Positions 9,489-18,891 of a DNA stretch of 64,000 nucleotides are shown piece after piece; positions within the stretch are counted from its first letter, which is position 1, and every line of letters begins with the position of its first letter. Made by a program: the position numbers and the translations under genes. The notes beneath the pieces were generated by a model. It did not search any database. It was not told the origin of the DNA and saw only the letters and a program-made list of their open reading frames with translations. Source of the stretch: an uncultured Flavobacteriaceae bacterium (GTDB lineage: Bacteria > Bacteroidota > Bacteroidia > Flavobacteriales > Flavobacteriaceae); assembly GCA_947502975.1 (NCBI GenBank), contig CANNBV010000003.1:310001-374000 (forward strand). Direction: 5' to 3'.

Positions 9489-12400
9489 ATGCTGAAGAAG
9501 TCTTTTCTTATTGCAGTATTTTCTTTTTTAATAATTGCATCACTATTTGCTTTTAATCAAAATCAACCAAAATCCCCTTCTTTTTTCAATAATGAATCTT
9601 CCGTTTTACCGCCCTCAGCATCTATTTCTGGTACTACAAATGTCTGCTTAAATAGCACTCCCAATCCTATGATTACTTTTACAGGGTCTGGAGGCACAGC
9701 ACCTTATACATTTACTTATACAATCAATGGTGGTGGAAATTTGACAATTTCAACAACTGGATCTAATAACTCACTAGACTTACCTGTTAGCACATTGACC
9801 GCTGGAACATTTGTTTACAGATTAGTTTCAGTAGAAGATAATACTGGTGATACTGTATCTGAGAACGGAAGCGCTACCGTAACGGTAAATCAACTTCCTA
9901 CATTAGATTTCTCATTTAATAACAATGATACATGTTCTGACACACCAATAAATTTTACACCATCTGCTACTGGAGCTGCTCCTTTTACTTATAGTTGGAG
10001 TTTTGGAGACGGTAACACATCATCTAGCAACAACCCTACACATATATTTGAAGCTTTAGGGTGTGGGAATCAAATTTTTCAAGTAGGACTTACCGTTACT
10101 GATAGTAATGGTTGTTCAACATCAATAGTAAAACCAATAACGGTTAGACAAAAACCGCAATTAGAATTTTTTGATGCAGATAGCAGATTTGACCCTTTTA
10201 ACAATTGTGGCAATAATACCTTAGATCCTTCTTATACTATTAATGTAGAGTTTGGAAATAATATATCGCCTTGTGTCAGTTCGTATGACATAGATTGGGG
10301 AGATGGTAGCCCCATTGAAACTGGTGTTACCTTTCCTGCGACACATACTTATACGCAATTAGGGTCATTCAATATGGATATTACAGGTATTGGAACTAAT
10401 TGCAATAACACCGTGACGTATTTGATTAAAAACTCAAGTAACCCAACGGGAGCTATAGTAAATCCAGGTAACACAGTAAACTTATGTACACCTGTTGACC
10501 CCATAGAATTTGCTATTGGTTCTTGGGCAACCAATCCTCCCGATACAAATTATACTGTAGATTTTGGAGATGGTACTGTTGAAAACTACACACAAGGACA
10601 ACTGGAAGCCTCTTCATTTTTTAATGCAGCAGACCCAGTAAGTTCTCAAGATTTTCCAATACCTCATACTTACACACAAACAAGCTGTCCATTCAGTTAT
10701 ACTGTGTTTTTATCTATTAGCACATCTTGTGGTCAAACCAATTTAACTGCAGGACCAATTATCATATTAAGAAAACCTGAAGTTGATTTCGAAGATCCTC
10801 CAACCAGTTGTGTAAACACTCCTGTTCAATTTGTAAACAATTCATTAGACGGTTATAGTAATAATTGTAGTGTCAATGACGGTTATTTTTGGGACTTTGG
10901 AGATGGCACAACTTCTAATGACAGAGATCCATCACATACATATACCTCTACAGGAACATTTACTGTATCCTTATATGCTGAAAATTCCTGTGGTGTTACA
11001 AATACAGTAACTAAAACTATTTGTATTGAAGCTGATTTGACCGCAGCATTTACATTAGACACCAATAATGGGTGTTCTCCTCTTGATGTTCAAACTACAA
11101 ATACAACAGATTTAAGCGCAAGTTGTGGCGGAGAAACATATTTATGGGAAGTAGTATACGCTTCTGGTTTCTGTAGTACTGGTGTTCCACAATGGAGTTT
11201 TACAAATGGTACAGATGAAAATAGTGCTGAACCAGACTTTGAATTTATTAGTGCGGGAACCTATACCTTAACCTTAACGACAACAAATACCTGCGGAAGC
11301 GATACAACATCCGAAATCATTGAAGTAAAAAGACCGCCTACAGTAGCTATAAATAATGTTGCCGATTTTTGTGGTACGGCTTCTGTAAACCCAACAGCTA
11401 ATGTTGATACTTGCGCACCATCTTCAGAAACTGTAACCTATAATTGGAGTTTCCCCGGAGGCACACCAGCTACTGCAACAACTTTAAATCCAGGTACTAT
11501 TGTCTACAATACGCCTGGTAATTACCAAATAAGCTTAAGTGTTACGTCAAGCTGTGGAACAACTACAGATACTGAAGATTTTATTATTAATGAAATTCCA
11601 ACACTTACGAATACAGATTTAACACAAACCATTTGTTCAGGTACAGAAACAACAGAAGTAACATTGACATCCGACATAAGCGGCACAACATACACTTGGT
11701 CTGCTACTGCTCCTGCTGGAGTTACTGGGTTTATAGCTAATGGTAGTTCTGATGTGATTCCTGTTCAAACTATTTTTAATACTAACACTAATTCAGAAGA
11801 CGTAACCTACACCATTACACCTTCTAATGGTAATTGTGATGGCGCATCAGTCAACTTAGTTATCACAGTAGATCCTGCTCCAGAATTTACTACACAACCG
11901 CAACCAGAAACGATTTGTGAAAATGGACCAATAAATGCCTTGACTTTGACTGTAAATGGTCCAGGCACACCAGCATACCAATGGTATAGTAACACCGTAA
12001 ATAACACAACTTCTGGCACAGCTATAACAGGAGAAACAAATGCAACTTATTCTCCTCCAAATAACCCAGTGGGTATTGTGTATTATTATGTTATTGCATC
12101 ATTTTCGTCTGGTGCTGGATGTGATGAAATTACGTCAAATATTGCTCAGGTTGAAATTGTGGATGGCATTCAAATTGACACAAATCCAGAACCATCACAA
12201 AGCATTTGTGTTGGGGGTAGCTTTGCTACAGATTTAACAGTAACCCATTCAGGCGGAACCGGTACCATAACCTATCAGTGGTATTCAAACACCACCAATT
12301 CTAATACTGGCGGCACTGCAATACCTGGAGAAACAGGCGCGAGTTATTCCTCTCCAGTTTTTAATACACCAGGAAGTTTTTATTATTATGTTACGGTTAC

Positions 12401-15400
12401 CGCAAGCGGAAGTGGTTGCGCACCTGTAACAAGTGACGTTGCCGAAATAATAGTCGTTGATGATCCTACAATTACATCTCAGCCTATCATAAGTCAAGAA
12501 CTTTGTCAAGGTGTTGTTCCTCAAAATCTGGAAGTAATGGCTACCGGCGGTATTGGTACAACCTATACATATCAGTGGTATAGTAATACAACTAATAGCA
12601 ATACTGGAGGCACTCAAATTACTGGAGCAACTAATGCTGTATACACGCCACCTACAACAGTTGTTGGTACACAATATTATTATGTTGAAATCACACAAAC
12701 AAACCCAGGATGCAGTGTTGCAAGTGATGTTTCAGAAGTCATCATTAACCAAGCTCCAACAATTACCAATCAACCAATTTCGCAGACCATTTGCTTTGGA
12801 GAAGCTTTTAATACACTATCAGTATCTTTCGCTAATGGTGTTGGTACTCCAACCTATCAATGGTACAGTAATACAGTGAACAATACGACTTCGGGAACTA
12901 CAATCACTGGAGAAACAGGCACAACTTACATACCACCATCTGGAAGTATTGGGACAACTTATTATTACGCAGTCATCACGTTTTCATCAGGAGGTTGTAC
13001 AGAAATCACCTCTCAAATTTCAGAACAAACCGTTAATCAAACACCTAACATCAGTAATAAAACAGATATCATCTGTAGCGGAACCGCATTTACCATAGCG
13101 CCAGATAGTTCAGGTAGTGATATTGCCCCTATAGGTACGACGTATACATGGAGCAATCCCATTATAAATCCTGCAGGAACTATTACTGGTGCGTCCCAAC
13201 AATCTGCGCCACAAACTAATATCAGTCAAACTTTAACAAATACAACAACGAACCCTTCAACAGTAACTTACACAGTCACCCCAACTTTGGGTAATTGTGT
13301 TGGGAACGATTTTGAAATTGTAGTTACAGTTAATCCATCAATTAGCATTACAACGATACAAACGAATAGTTTATGCTATCTAGATAATGGTGGTGCTTTA
13401 GATATTACCATTTCTGGAGGTGTGCCATTTTCAACTGGAAATCCATATCAAATAAATTGGACAGGGCCAAATGGCTACACTAATACTTCAGAAGATATTT
13501 CAAACTTAGCGCCCGGAGATTACACGGTTACTATTTTAGATGATGGTGGCTGTCCATTCACTGAACCCTTCACTATTACTGAACCTGATGAGTTAGTTTT
13601 TAGTACAATTACTTTTGATCCAGAGACTATTTCATGTTTTCAAGAAGATGATGGATCAATTGGAATTGATGTTGCAGGAGGCACGGAGCCTTATCAATAT
13701 AATTGGACAAGAAATGGTGCAGTATACAGCACAGATGAAGACCTATCAAATTTAGCACCTGGCACTTACGAAATAACCGTTACAGATGCCAATAACTGTA
13801 CACCAATAATACAAAGTTTTTCAGTGATTGAACCACCAGAATTACAAGCCTCTTTAGATGTAAAAGAAGATGTTATTTGTTTTGGGGAAGCTACAGGTGA
13901 AATAAATGTCAATATTATTGGAGGGAGACCAATTGAAATATCACCAGGTATTTTTGATTACACCTACAATTGGACAGGTCCTAACGGATTTACTAGCACC
14001 AATCAAAATTTAACTGGATTGTTTGCTGGAACTTATAACTTAACGGTAACAGACAAGTCAAATTGTACTGATATATTAGAAGTGATTATCAATCAAACTG
14101 ATGAAATTATTATCGATACAACTGCTACAGAAATTGAATGTTATAACGATAATGATGCGACAATCACTATAGATAATATTTCTGGTGGGAATGCGCCATA
14201 TACAGTAGCTTGGAGTAATTTGGGTTCAGGACTTTCACAAAATAATTTATCACCAGACACCTATGTGATTACCGTAACTGACGCCACAGATTGCGTTAAG
14301 CAAGCTACAGTTGTTATTGCAGAACCTCCTATTTTTAGAATGACGCCACAGGTAACTAACGTCTCCTGTTTTGGAGCAAACGATGCCAGAATTATTCTCA
14401 ATTTAGAAGGTGGAATAGATCCCGTGAATTTGAATTGGGATGATGACCCAACGGCAGGTGTTGAGCGTAACAACATAGGCCCAGGAACGTATACAGTTAC
14501 AATTACTGATGGCAAACCTTGCGAGATTACCGAAACCTTTGTGATTACCGAACCAGATGCTTTAAATATTTCAGGATCAAAAACTGATGCTTTAGATTGT
14601 AATGATGCAAATACAGGAGCTATAAATCTAATTGTAACAGGTGGTACTTTACCACTTACCTATCAATGGTCCAATGGTGCAACCACAGAAGATTTAAATA
14701 ATATTCCGCCTGGAGCGTATACAATTACAGTTATTGATGCCAATGATTGTGAAATCTCAGATACATTTACCATCAATAGATTTGATCCTTTAGAGGTTGA
14801 TGTAGAAACGGATACAAATTTTGATTGTGATGCAAAAACTGTAGATCAGTCTTTTATTGCAGTGCCCAGAGGTGGTGTACCTCCTTATCAAATTTCCTGG
14901 TCTAGTGGAACTATTAGTGGTGCAAATAACGAAAGAATGCAAACTGATGTTAATGGTTTGGTTATTATTGATGTTACAGATAGCATAGGCTGCTCCATTT
15001 CTTTATCATACGATGTTGATATTCCTGAATTAGGAGATCCAAATTTCACAATAAGCTCTGAAGCGTTTAGTAATTTTGGTTTTTACTCTATTGAAGACCC
15101 TATTCAGTTTACGAATACATCAACAGGTGATTATATTGGTATGTCGTGGGACTTTGGTGATGGTAGTTTTTCAAGTGAAGAAAATCCGATTCATACTTAT
15201 AAAACTACAGGTACATACATCGTAACTCAAACTGTAGTTTATCCTTTTGATTGCGTCTATACGAGAACACTAACACTCAATATTGAAAAAGGGTATAGCT
15301 TAATTGTCCCCAATGCATTCACACCTAATGATGACACACTTAATGACAATTTTTTACCGTCTCAAATAGCATTATCTAATATGAAACTGGAAATTTATGA

Positions 15401-15569
15401 TACTTGGGGTAGTATGGTGTATTCTGAAGAAGGCGACAGTCTTCGAGGTTGGGATGGAAAAATAAAGGATTCAAATGCTGAAAATGGAAATTATTACTAC
15501 ACATTTTCGGGTAATACGTTTTATGGCGAAACCATCACTAGTAAAGGTGTTGTAGTTTTAATTAAATAA
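9489..15569 (+). CDS. giant PKD/Ig/SprB-repeat surface protein with T9SS type B sorting domain
   Basis: A 2026-residue secreted protein with a signal peptide (residues 1-22). The N-terminal third carries PKD domains, recognised by WSFGDGNTSSSNNPTHIF and WDFGDGTTSNDRDPSHTY. The middle (about 790-1190) holds four or more Ig-like repeats with the core QWYSNT and YYYV. The next part (about 1290-1790) holds SprB-type repeats with C(F/Y), APYTVAWSN and PGTYTVTVTDA-like signatures. A last PKD domain (WDFGDGSFSSEENPIHTY) precedes the C-terminal gliding-associated domain (PNAFTPNDDTLND, LEIYDTWG, GWDGK, NGNYYY). This is the type B signal for T9SS export and surface attachment. SprB-like proteins serve adhesion and gliding. 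The PorP/SprF partner gene follows after 4 bases. Confidence 0.9.
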   Translation: MLKKSFLIAVFSFLIIASLFAFNQNQPKSPSFFNNESSVLPPSASISGTTNVCLNSTPNPMITFTGSGGTAPYTFTYTINGGGNLTISTTGSNNSLDLPVSTLTAGTFVYRLVSVEDNTGDTVSENGSATVTVNQLPTLDFSFNNNDTCSDTPINFTPSATGAAPFTYSWSFGDGNTSSSNNPTHIFEALGCGNQIFQVGLTVTDSNGCSTSIVKPITVRQKPQLEFFDADSRFDPFNNCGNNTLDPSYTINVEFGNNISPCVSSYDIDWGDGSPIETGVTFPATHTYTQLGSFNMDITGIGTNCNNTVTYLIKNSSNPTGAIVNPGNTVNLCTPVDPIEFAIGSWATNPPDTNYTVDFGDGTVENYTQGQLEASSFFNAADPVSSQDFPIPHTYTQTSCPFSYTVFLSISTSCGQTNLTAGPIIILRKPEVDFEDPPTSCVNTPVQFVNNSLDGYSNNCSVNDGYFWDFGDGTTSNDRDPSHTYTSTGTFTVSLYAENSCGVTNTVTKTICIEADLTAAFTLDTNNGCSPLDVQTTNTTDLSASCGGETYLWEVVYASGFCSTGVPQWSFTNGTDENSAEPDFEFISAGTYTLTLTTTNTCGSDTTSEIIEVKRPPTVAINNVADFCGTASVNPTANVDTCAPSSETVTYNWSFPGGTPATATTLNPGTIVYNTPGNYQISLSVTSSCGTTTDTEDFIINEIPTLTNTDLTQTICSGTETTEVTLTSDISGTTYTWSATAPAGVTGFIANGSSDVIPVQTIFNTNTNSEDVTYTITPSNGNCDGASVNLVITVDPAPEFTTQPQPETICENGPINALTLTVNGPGTPAYQWYSNTVNNTTSGTAITGETNATYSPPNNPVGIVYYYVIASFSSGAGCDEITSNIAQVEIVDGIQIDTNPEPSQSICVGGSFATDLTVTHSGGTGTITYQWYSNTTNSNTGGTAIPGETGASYSSPVFNTPGSFYYYVTVTASGSGCAPVTSDVAEIIVVDDPTITSQPIISQELCQGVVPQNLEVMATGGIGTTYTYQWYSNTTNSNTGGTQITGATNAVYTPPTTVVGTQYYYVEITQTNPGCSVASDVSEVIINQAPTITNQPISQTICFGEAFNTLSVSFANGVGTPTYQWYSNTVNNTTSGTTITGETGTTYIPPSGSIGTTYYYAVITFSSGGCTEITSQISEQTVNQTPNISNKTDIICSGTAFTIAPDSSGSDIAPIGTTYTWSNPIINPAGTITGASQQSAPQTNISQTLTNTTTNPSTVTYTVTPTLGNCVGNDFEIVVTVNPSISITTIQTNSLCYLDNGGALDITISGGVPFSTGNPYQINWTGPNGYTNTSEDISNLAPGDYTVTILDDGGCPFTEPFTITEPDELVFSTITFDPETISCFQEDDGSIGIDVAGGTEPYQYNWTRNGAVYSTDEDLSNLAPGTYEITVTDANNCTPIIQSFSVIEPPELQASLDVKEDVICFGEATGEINVNIIGGRPIEISPGIFDYTYNWTGPNGFTSTNQNLTGLFAGTYNLTVTDKSNCTDILEVIINQTDEIIIDTTATEIECYNDNDATITIDNISGGNAPYTVAWSNLGSGLSQNNLSPDTYVITVTDATDCVKQATVVIAEPPIFRMTPQVTNVSCFGANDARIILNLEGGIDPVNLNWDDDPTAGVERNNIGPGTYTVTITDGKPCEITETFVITEPDALNISGSKTDALDCNDANTGAINLIVTGGTLPLTYQWSNGATTEDLNNIPPGAYTITVIDANDCEISDTFTINRFDPLEVDVETDTNFDCDAKTVDQSFIAVPRGGVPPYQISWSSGTISGANNERMQTDVNGLVIIDVTDSIGCSISLSYDVDIPELGDPNFTISSEAFSNFGFYSIEDPIQFTNTSTGDYIGMSWDFGDGSFSSEENPIHTYKTTGTYIVTQTVVYPFDCVYTRTLTLNIEKGYSLIVPNAFTPNDDTLNDNFLPSQIALSNMKLEIYDTWGSMVYSEEGDSLRGWDGKIKDSNAENGNYYYTFSGNTFYGETITSKGVVVLIK

Positions 15570-15573
15570 AGAG

Positions 15574-16578
15574 ATGAAAGTAAGATTATATATTATTTTG
15601 ATAGCCACTTACTTTTGTTTTAAAGTGCAGGCACAGGACCCCATTTTTAGTCAGTATTTTATGGTCCCTGAAACCATTAATCCAGCCTTTTCAGGCTTTG
15701 AGCAAGCTACTTATTTTGGTGTAATGCATCGCACACAATGGCCATATCTAGACTTACAAGTCGATACAAACTATGCGTTTTTTAATACATGGTTAGAAAA
15801 TGCAAAAGACGGTATTGGTGTAGGCTTTAGTTTTTTAAATCAGCGAGAAAATAGCACGAGTTATAATCATTTTCAGTTTAATGGCAATTTTGCTTATATA
15901 GTTGGGTTGAATAACGACTGGTATTTTAGACCTGCCATAGAAGTAGGTTATGGCATGAAGTCTTTCAACTTTAGAAATCTGGTACTATCCGATCAAATTA
16001 ACATCAATGCAGGAACAATCAATACAAGTTCAGCAGATCCTTTTGCTACAAATGCGAATGATAATATTGGATTCATCGATTTTACTGCTGGCTTTGTGTT
16101 TGATAAAAAAAATAGAGCCAATAACACCGATTTATGGTTAGGAGCAGCTGTTAAACATTTAAACAGGCCTAATATCTCTTTCTTTGATAATGGTAATGTG
16201 CCATTAGATATTTTATATACAGTGCATGCCAATTATAAGTTCCCATATTACGACTATAACGATATGATACTTTCGGCTAACTATATGCAACAGGGCGAAT
16301 TCAATAGGTTTGACTTGGCTGCTACAGCGAAACTAAGCAAATTATTTCTAGGTGTTATGGCTGTAACAAATCCTGCAAAAAACAGTGGGAATAGTCATTT
16401 ACTAACTTCTGTAAATGCTTTAGTTGGATTAGAATTTGAGCGTTTGCGTTTTGGGTTTTCATATGATTTTAATACCTCTAACATTGGAAGAACCGATGGT
16501 ATTTACGAATTGTCAATCACCTATTTAGCAGATTGTTTAGTTTGTAGAAGTCCTACTAATAATGAGCGAAGAAAGTGA
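15574..16578 (+). CDS. PorP/SprF-family type IX secretion outer membrane protein
   Basis: A 334-residue protein with a signal peptide (residues 1-20, ending VQAQ) and the family N-terminus QDPIFSQYFMVPETINPAFSG. It continues as an outer-membrane beta-barrel with aromatic-rich alternating strands. PorP/SprF-family proteins pair with type B T9SS cargo encoded next to them: in Flavobacterium johnsoniae SprF is needed for SprB to reach the surface. The gene begins 4 bases after the giant adhesin, so the two are one cargo-partner operon. The end (LADCLVCRSPTNN) is Cys-containing rather than the usual aromatic barrel terminus. Confidence 0.9.
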   Translation: MKVRLYIILIATYFCFKVQAQDPIFSQYFMVPETINPAFSGFEQATYFGVMHRTQWPYLDLQVDTNYAFFNTWLENAKDGIGVGFSFLNQRENSTSYNHFQFNGNFAYIVGLNNDWYFRPAIEVGYGMKSFNFRNLVLSDQININAGTINTSSADPFATNANDNIGFIDFTAGFVFDKKNRANNTDLWLGAAVKHLNRPNISFFDNGNVPLDILYTVHANYKFPYYDYNDMILSANYMQQGEFNRFDLAATAKLSKLFLGVMAVTNPAKNSGNSHLLTSVNALVGLEFERLRFGFSYDFNTSNIGRTDGIYELSITYLADCLVCRSPTNNERRK

Positions 16579-16581
16579 CTC

Positions 16582-16704
16582 TGTCATTCAGAGGGAGGAA
16601 CGACCGAAGCTTCTCAAGAAAAGTATAAGCTTAACTTTGTCACCCTGAACTTGTTTCAGGGTCTATTTAACCGTTTTAGATTCTGAAACAAGTTCAGAAT
16701 GACA
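16582..16704. repeat. REP-like palindromic intergenic repeat between convergent genes
   Basis: The gap between two convergent genes holds a half-element beginning TGTCATTCAGA (16582) and a complete inverted repeat at 16638-16704. The left arm contains CCCTGAACTTGTTTCAGGG and the right arm (16679-16704) contains TTCTGAAACAAGTTCAGAA. Each arm is itself a 7-bp hairpin, and an 11-base core (GAACTTGTTTC / GAAACAAGTTC) pairs across both arms. The outer ends read TGTCA and TGACA. The 26 bases at 16679-16704 recur exactly at 18843-18868. It probably forms a bidirectional RNA hairpin and may act as a terminator or 3'-end stabiliser. Confidence 0.75.
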
Positions 16705-16743
16705 AGCATTGATATTGTTCATCTCATAAAAATGACTTTAATC

Positions 16744-18699
16744 TTATTCTTGTTCCAAAAGAGACTTAGCAAATTTCTTAAAACGCCAGTTATGATGCGT
16801 AGTAGCTTGCTTTAAATTGGCTTTACAATCCGCATTACATGCTTGTATTTGAGTTAAATACTGAAATGCATTTTGGCGCACTTCAAAACCATAATCAGGA
16901 CTTGTATAATTAGTTAACTCTTGAAAATATTTCGAGTTGTTTTCTGGTTTATAATCATCAGTAATAAGTGCTAATGTCAGCCAAAGCATCCTAACATTTT
17001 TATCGTTAAAGCCAACAATATTCTTGGTTTGATTTAAATACTTTGTTCTATCCTCCGGAAAGTTTTTCCATAAATTAAATAATGCGGTTTCAATAGTGAT
17101 ATATGATGTATCGTTTAAAAGCGATTCGTAATCTTCTTTTAATTCTGAAGGGATATCTGAAAGATTTTGAGCAATGGCTTGGCGAACTAAAATTCCGGAT
17201 TTGATTAAAACATCTTTATTTATACCGTTCTCAAGATAATTGACAACTTGCGCTTTTACAAAATCATCATTACTTGTATTTAAGATATATTCATTACAAT
17301 CCGAAGATCGTTTTTTACAATCCAATTGCAAAAAGCCTTTATATTTAATAGATGTCAAATAGAAAAATTCCTCCATTTCATCATACGGTAATTTAGGTGA
17401 CTCTAACCATTTCTTAGCTAACTCATTCAAATCTTCTCCACTGCTTTTCTCAACTTCACTTATAAAATCATCAGTCTCCACATTTTTAAATTGATGTTTT
17501 TTCAGATAATTCTTCACTCCTTCCCTAAACGCTTCGTCTCCAATCTTCTCTCTAAGTATATGTAACACCCAAGCACCTTTCTTATAAAACGTCGTACTAC
17601 TCGATTTTGGGTCTAATAAAGAGGTGCTTTGTCCAGTTTCATCTTGCGCTTTTAATTCCTGAGCATATTCATAAAGTCGCCAATAATAATAGTCTTCACC
17701 AAAAATTTCCTTTTCTGCTAAAAGCGCATAATATGTAGCAAATCCTTCTTGAAGCCAATGATGCGTTCCAGAGGTTTCTGTCACTAAATCACCAAACCAT
17801 TGATGCGCTAACTCGTGTGCATTAATATTTACAAAATTCTTATCCACAAAAGCTATAGAATCCACTACAAATGCATCTGAATAAATATTGAGACTTGTAT
17901 TCTCCATGCCTGCATATAAAAAATCTTTTACAGGTACCATTTTATAGTTCTGCCAAGGATAAGGCACTCCAATTTCTTCTTCTAAGAAATCAAACATCTG
18001 TTTGGTATAGCGGTATGTAGGTTCAAATTTTAGGGAATCTTCAGGATAATAATACATTTCTAAAGGAATACCGCTTTTGGAGTATTCTACTTTCTTATTG
18101 TATTTACCAATAGTTAAAGCAACTAAATAGCTTGACATTGGTTTTTTCATGTCGTAATGCCATGTTACTGTGGAATCGTTAATTTGTTTATCTGTTAAGT
18201 TACCATTGGCTATAACTTGATAATCTTTATCAAAAGTAATAGATAAATCAAATTCAATCTTTTCATTCATATCATCTATCGATGGGAGCCAATTACTAGT
18301 ATATTTACCCTGACCTTGCGTCCAAATCTGCTTTTTACCTTCATGATGTTTCCAATCTATAAAGTAAATTGCTTTTTTAGAGTATGAAGAAAATCCAATC
18401 TTTATTTCATAAGTATTACCTTCTAAAAAACGCTTTTTTATAACAAGATGCTTACCATTTTGACCAAAGTAATTCTCGTTTTCAAAAAATCCCACAACAT
18501 GGAAATAATCTTTGGTGTCAAAGTATATGGAATCGATACTTTTTAAAACTTCAAAAGTATAATTAATTTCCCCATAAACTAATCCTACAGAGGGGTTCAA
18601 TGACACTTCAGCTTTCGCAGTTTTAAAATCAACATAATCCGTCTGTTGCGCTAATAAAGAAGTAGCACAAAACCACAATAAAAGAATGATTCTCTTCAT
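16744..18699 (-). CDS. exported M1-family metallo-aminopeptidase
   Basis: A 651-residue zinc aminopeptidase with a signal peptide (residues 1-17, ending LLAQ). Catalytic elements are complete: the exopeptidase motif AGMEN (263-267), the zinc site HELAH (295-299), and the third ligand Glu318 in WLQEGFA. A C-terminal helical region follows with CxxxC-like cysteines (QACNADCK). The N-terminal beta-domain is typical of M1. It should trim N-terminal residues from peptides in the periplasm or at the surface. It is flanked on both sides by copies of the same REP-like repeat. A second M1-like gene at 49694 has lost these residues. Confidence 0.92.
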   Translation of the reverse strand: MKRIILLLWFCATSLLAQQTDYVDFKTAKAEVSLNPSVGLVYGEINYTFEVLKSIDSIYFDTKDYFHVVGFFENENYFGQNGKHLVIKKRFLEGNTYEIKIGFSSYSKKAIYFIDWKHHEGKKQIWTQGQGKYTSNWLPSIDDMNEKIEFDLSITFDKDYQVIANGNLTDKQINDSTVTWHYDMKKPMSSYLVALTIGKYNKKVEYSKSGIPLEMYYYPEDSLKFEPTYRYTKQMFDFLEEEIGVPYPWQNYKMVPVKDFLYAGMENTSLNIYSDAFVVDSIAFVDKNFVNINAHELAHQWFGDLVTETSGTHHWLQEGFATYYALLAEKEIFGEDYYYWRLYEYAQELKAQDETGQSTSLLDPKSSSTTFYKKGAWVLHILREKIGDEAFREGVKNYLKKHQFKNVETDDFISEVEKSSGEDLNELAKKWLESPKLPYDEMEEFFYLTSIKYKGFLQLDCKKRSSDCNEYILNTSNDDFVKAQVVNYLENGINKDVLIKSGILVRQAIAQNLSDIPSELKEDYESLLNDTSYITIETALFNLWKNFPEDRTKYLNQTKNIVGFNDKNVRMLWLTLALITDDYKPENNSKYFQELTNYTSPDYGFEVRQNAFQYLTQIQACNADCKANLKQATTHHNWRFKKFAKSLLEQE

Positions 18700-18786
18700 A
18701 CGGATAAAGCTATCAAAGATTACTCCAAAAACAAAATGAGCTTTCTCTTTTTTAGGAAAGATGTTTTAGTATCTAAAAAAACATTT

Positions 18787-18868
18787 TTGTTAACCTGAAC
18801 TTGTTTCAGGTTCTGAATTATTAATAAAATTACGTGTTTTGAGATTCTGAAACAAGTTCAGAATGACA
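18787..18868. repeat. second copy of the REP-like palindromic repeat
   Basis: It lies in the gap between the M1 aminopeptidase start and the end of the PHP-ACT gene, both on the minus strand. The left arm (AACCTGAACTTGTTTCAGG at 18792) and the right arm at 18843-18868 repeat the architecture seen at 16638-16704. The 26-base right arm is identical, while the left arm has drifted (AACC/GGTT in place of CCC/GGG). The loop between arms differs in sequence. Identical right arms with diverged loops fit a dispersed palindromic family rather than a local duplication. Confidence 0.72.
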
Positions 18869-18891
18869 AATAATTATTAATATATGACGTA

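Noticed and set aside
12285-12698. 137-codon open frame on the minus strand inside the giant adhesin gene
   Set aside because: It is the mirror of repetitive Thr/Asn-rich coding sequence, lacks a signal or any domain, and lies entirely within a gene with clear protein-level signatures on the plus strand.
11880-13050. Repeat array as a CRISPR
   Set aside because: The repeats are protein-coding Ig-like modules with diverged DNA, no constant short direct repeat and no spacers.
16638-16704. REP-like element as a simple terminator only
   Set aside because: An identical arm recurs in a non-convergent gap at 18843, and the ends match other elements. A repeat family explains it better, though terminator activity is possible.
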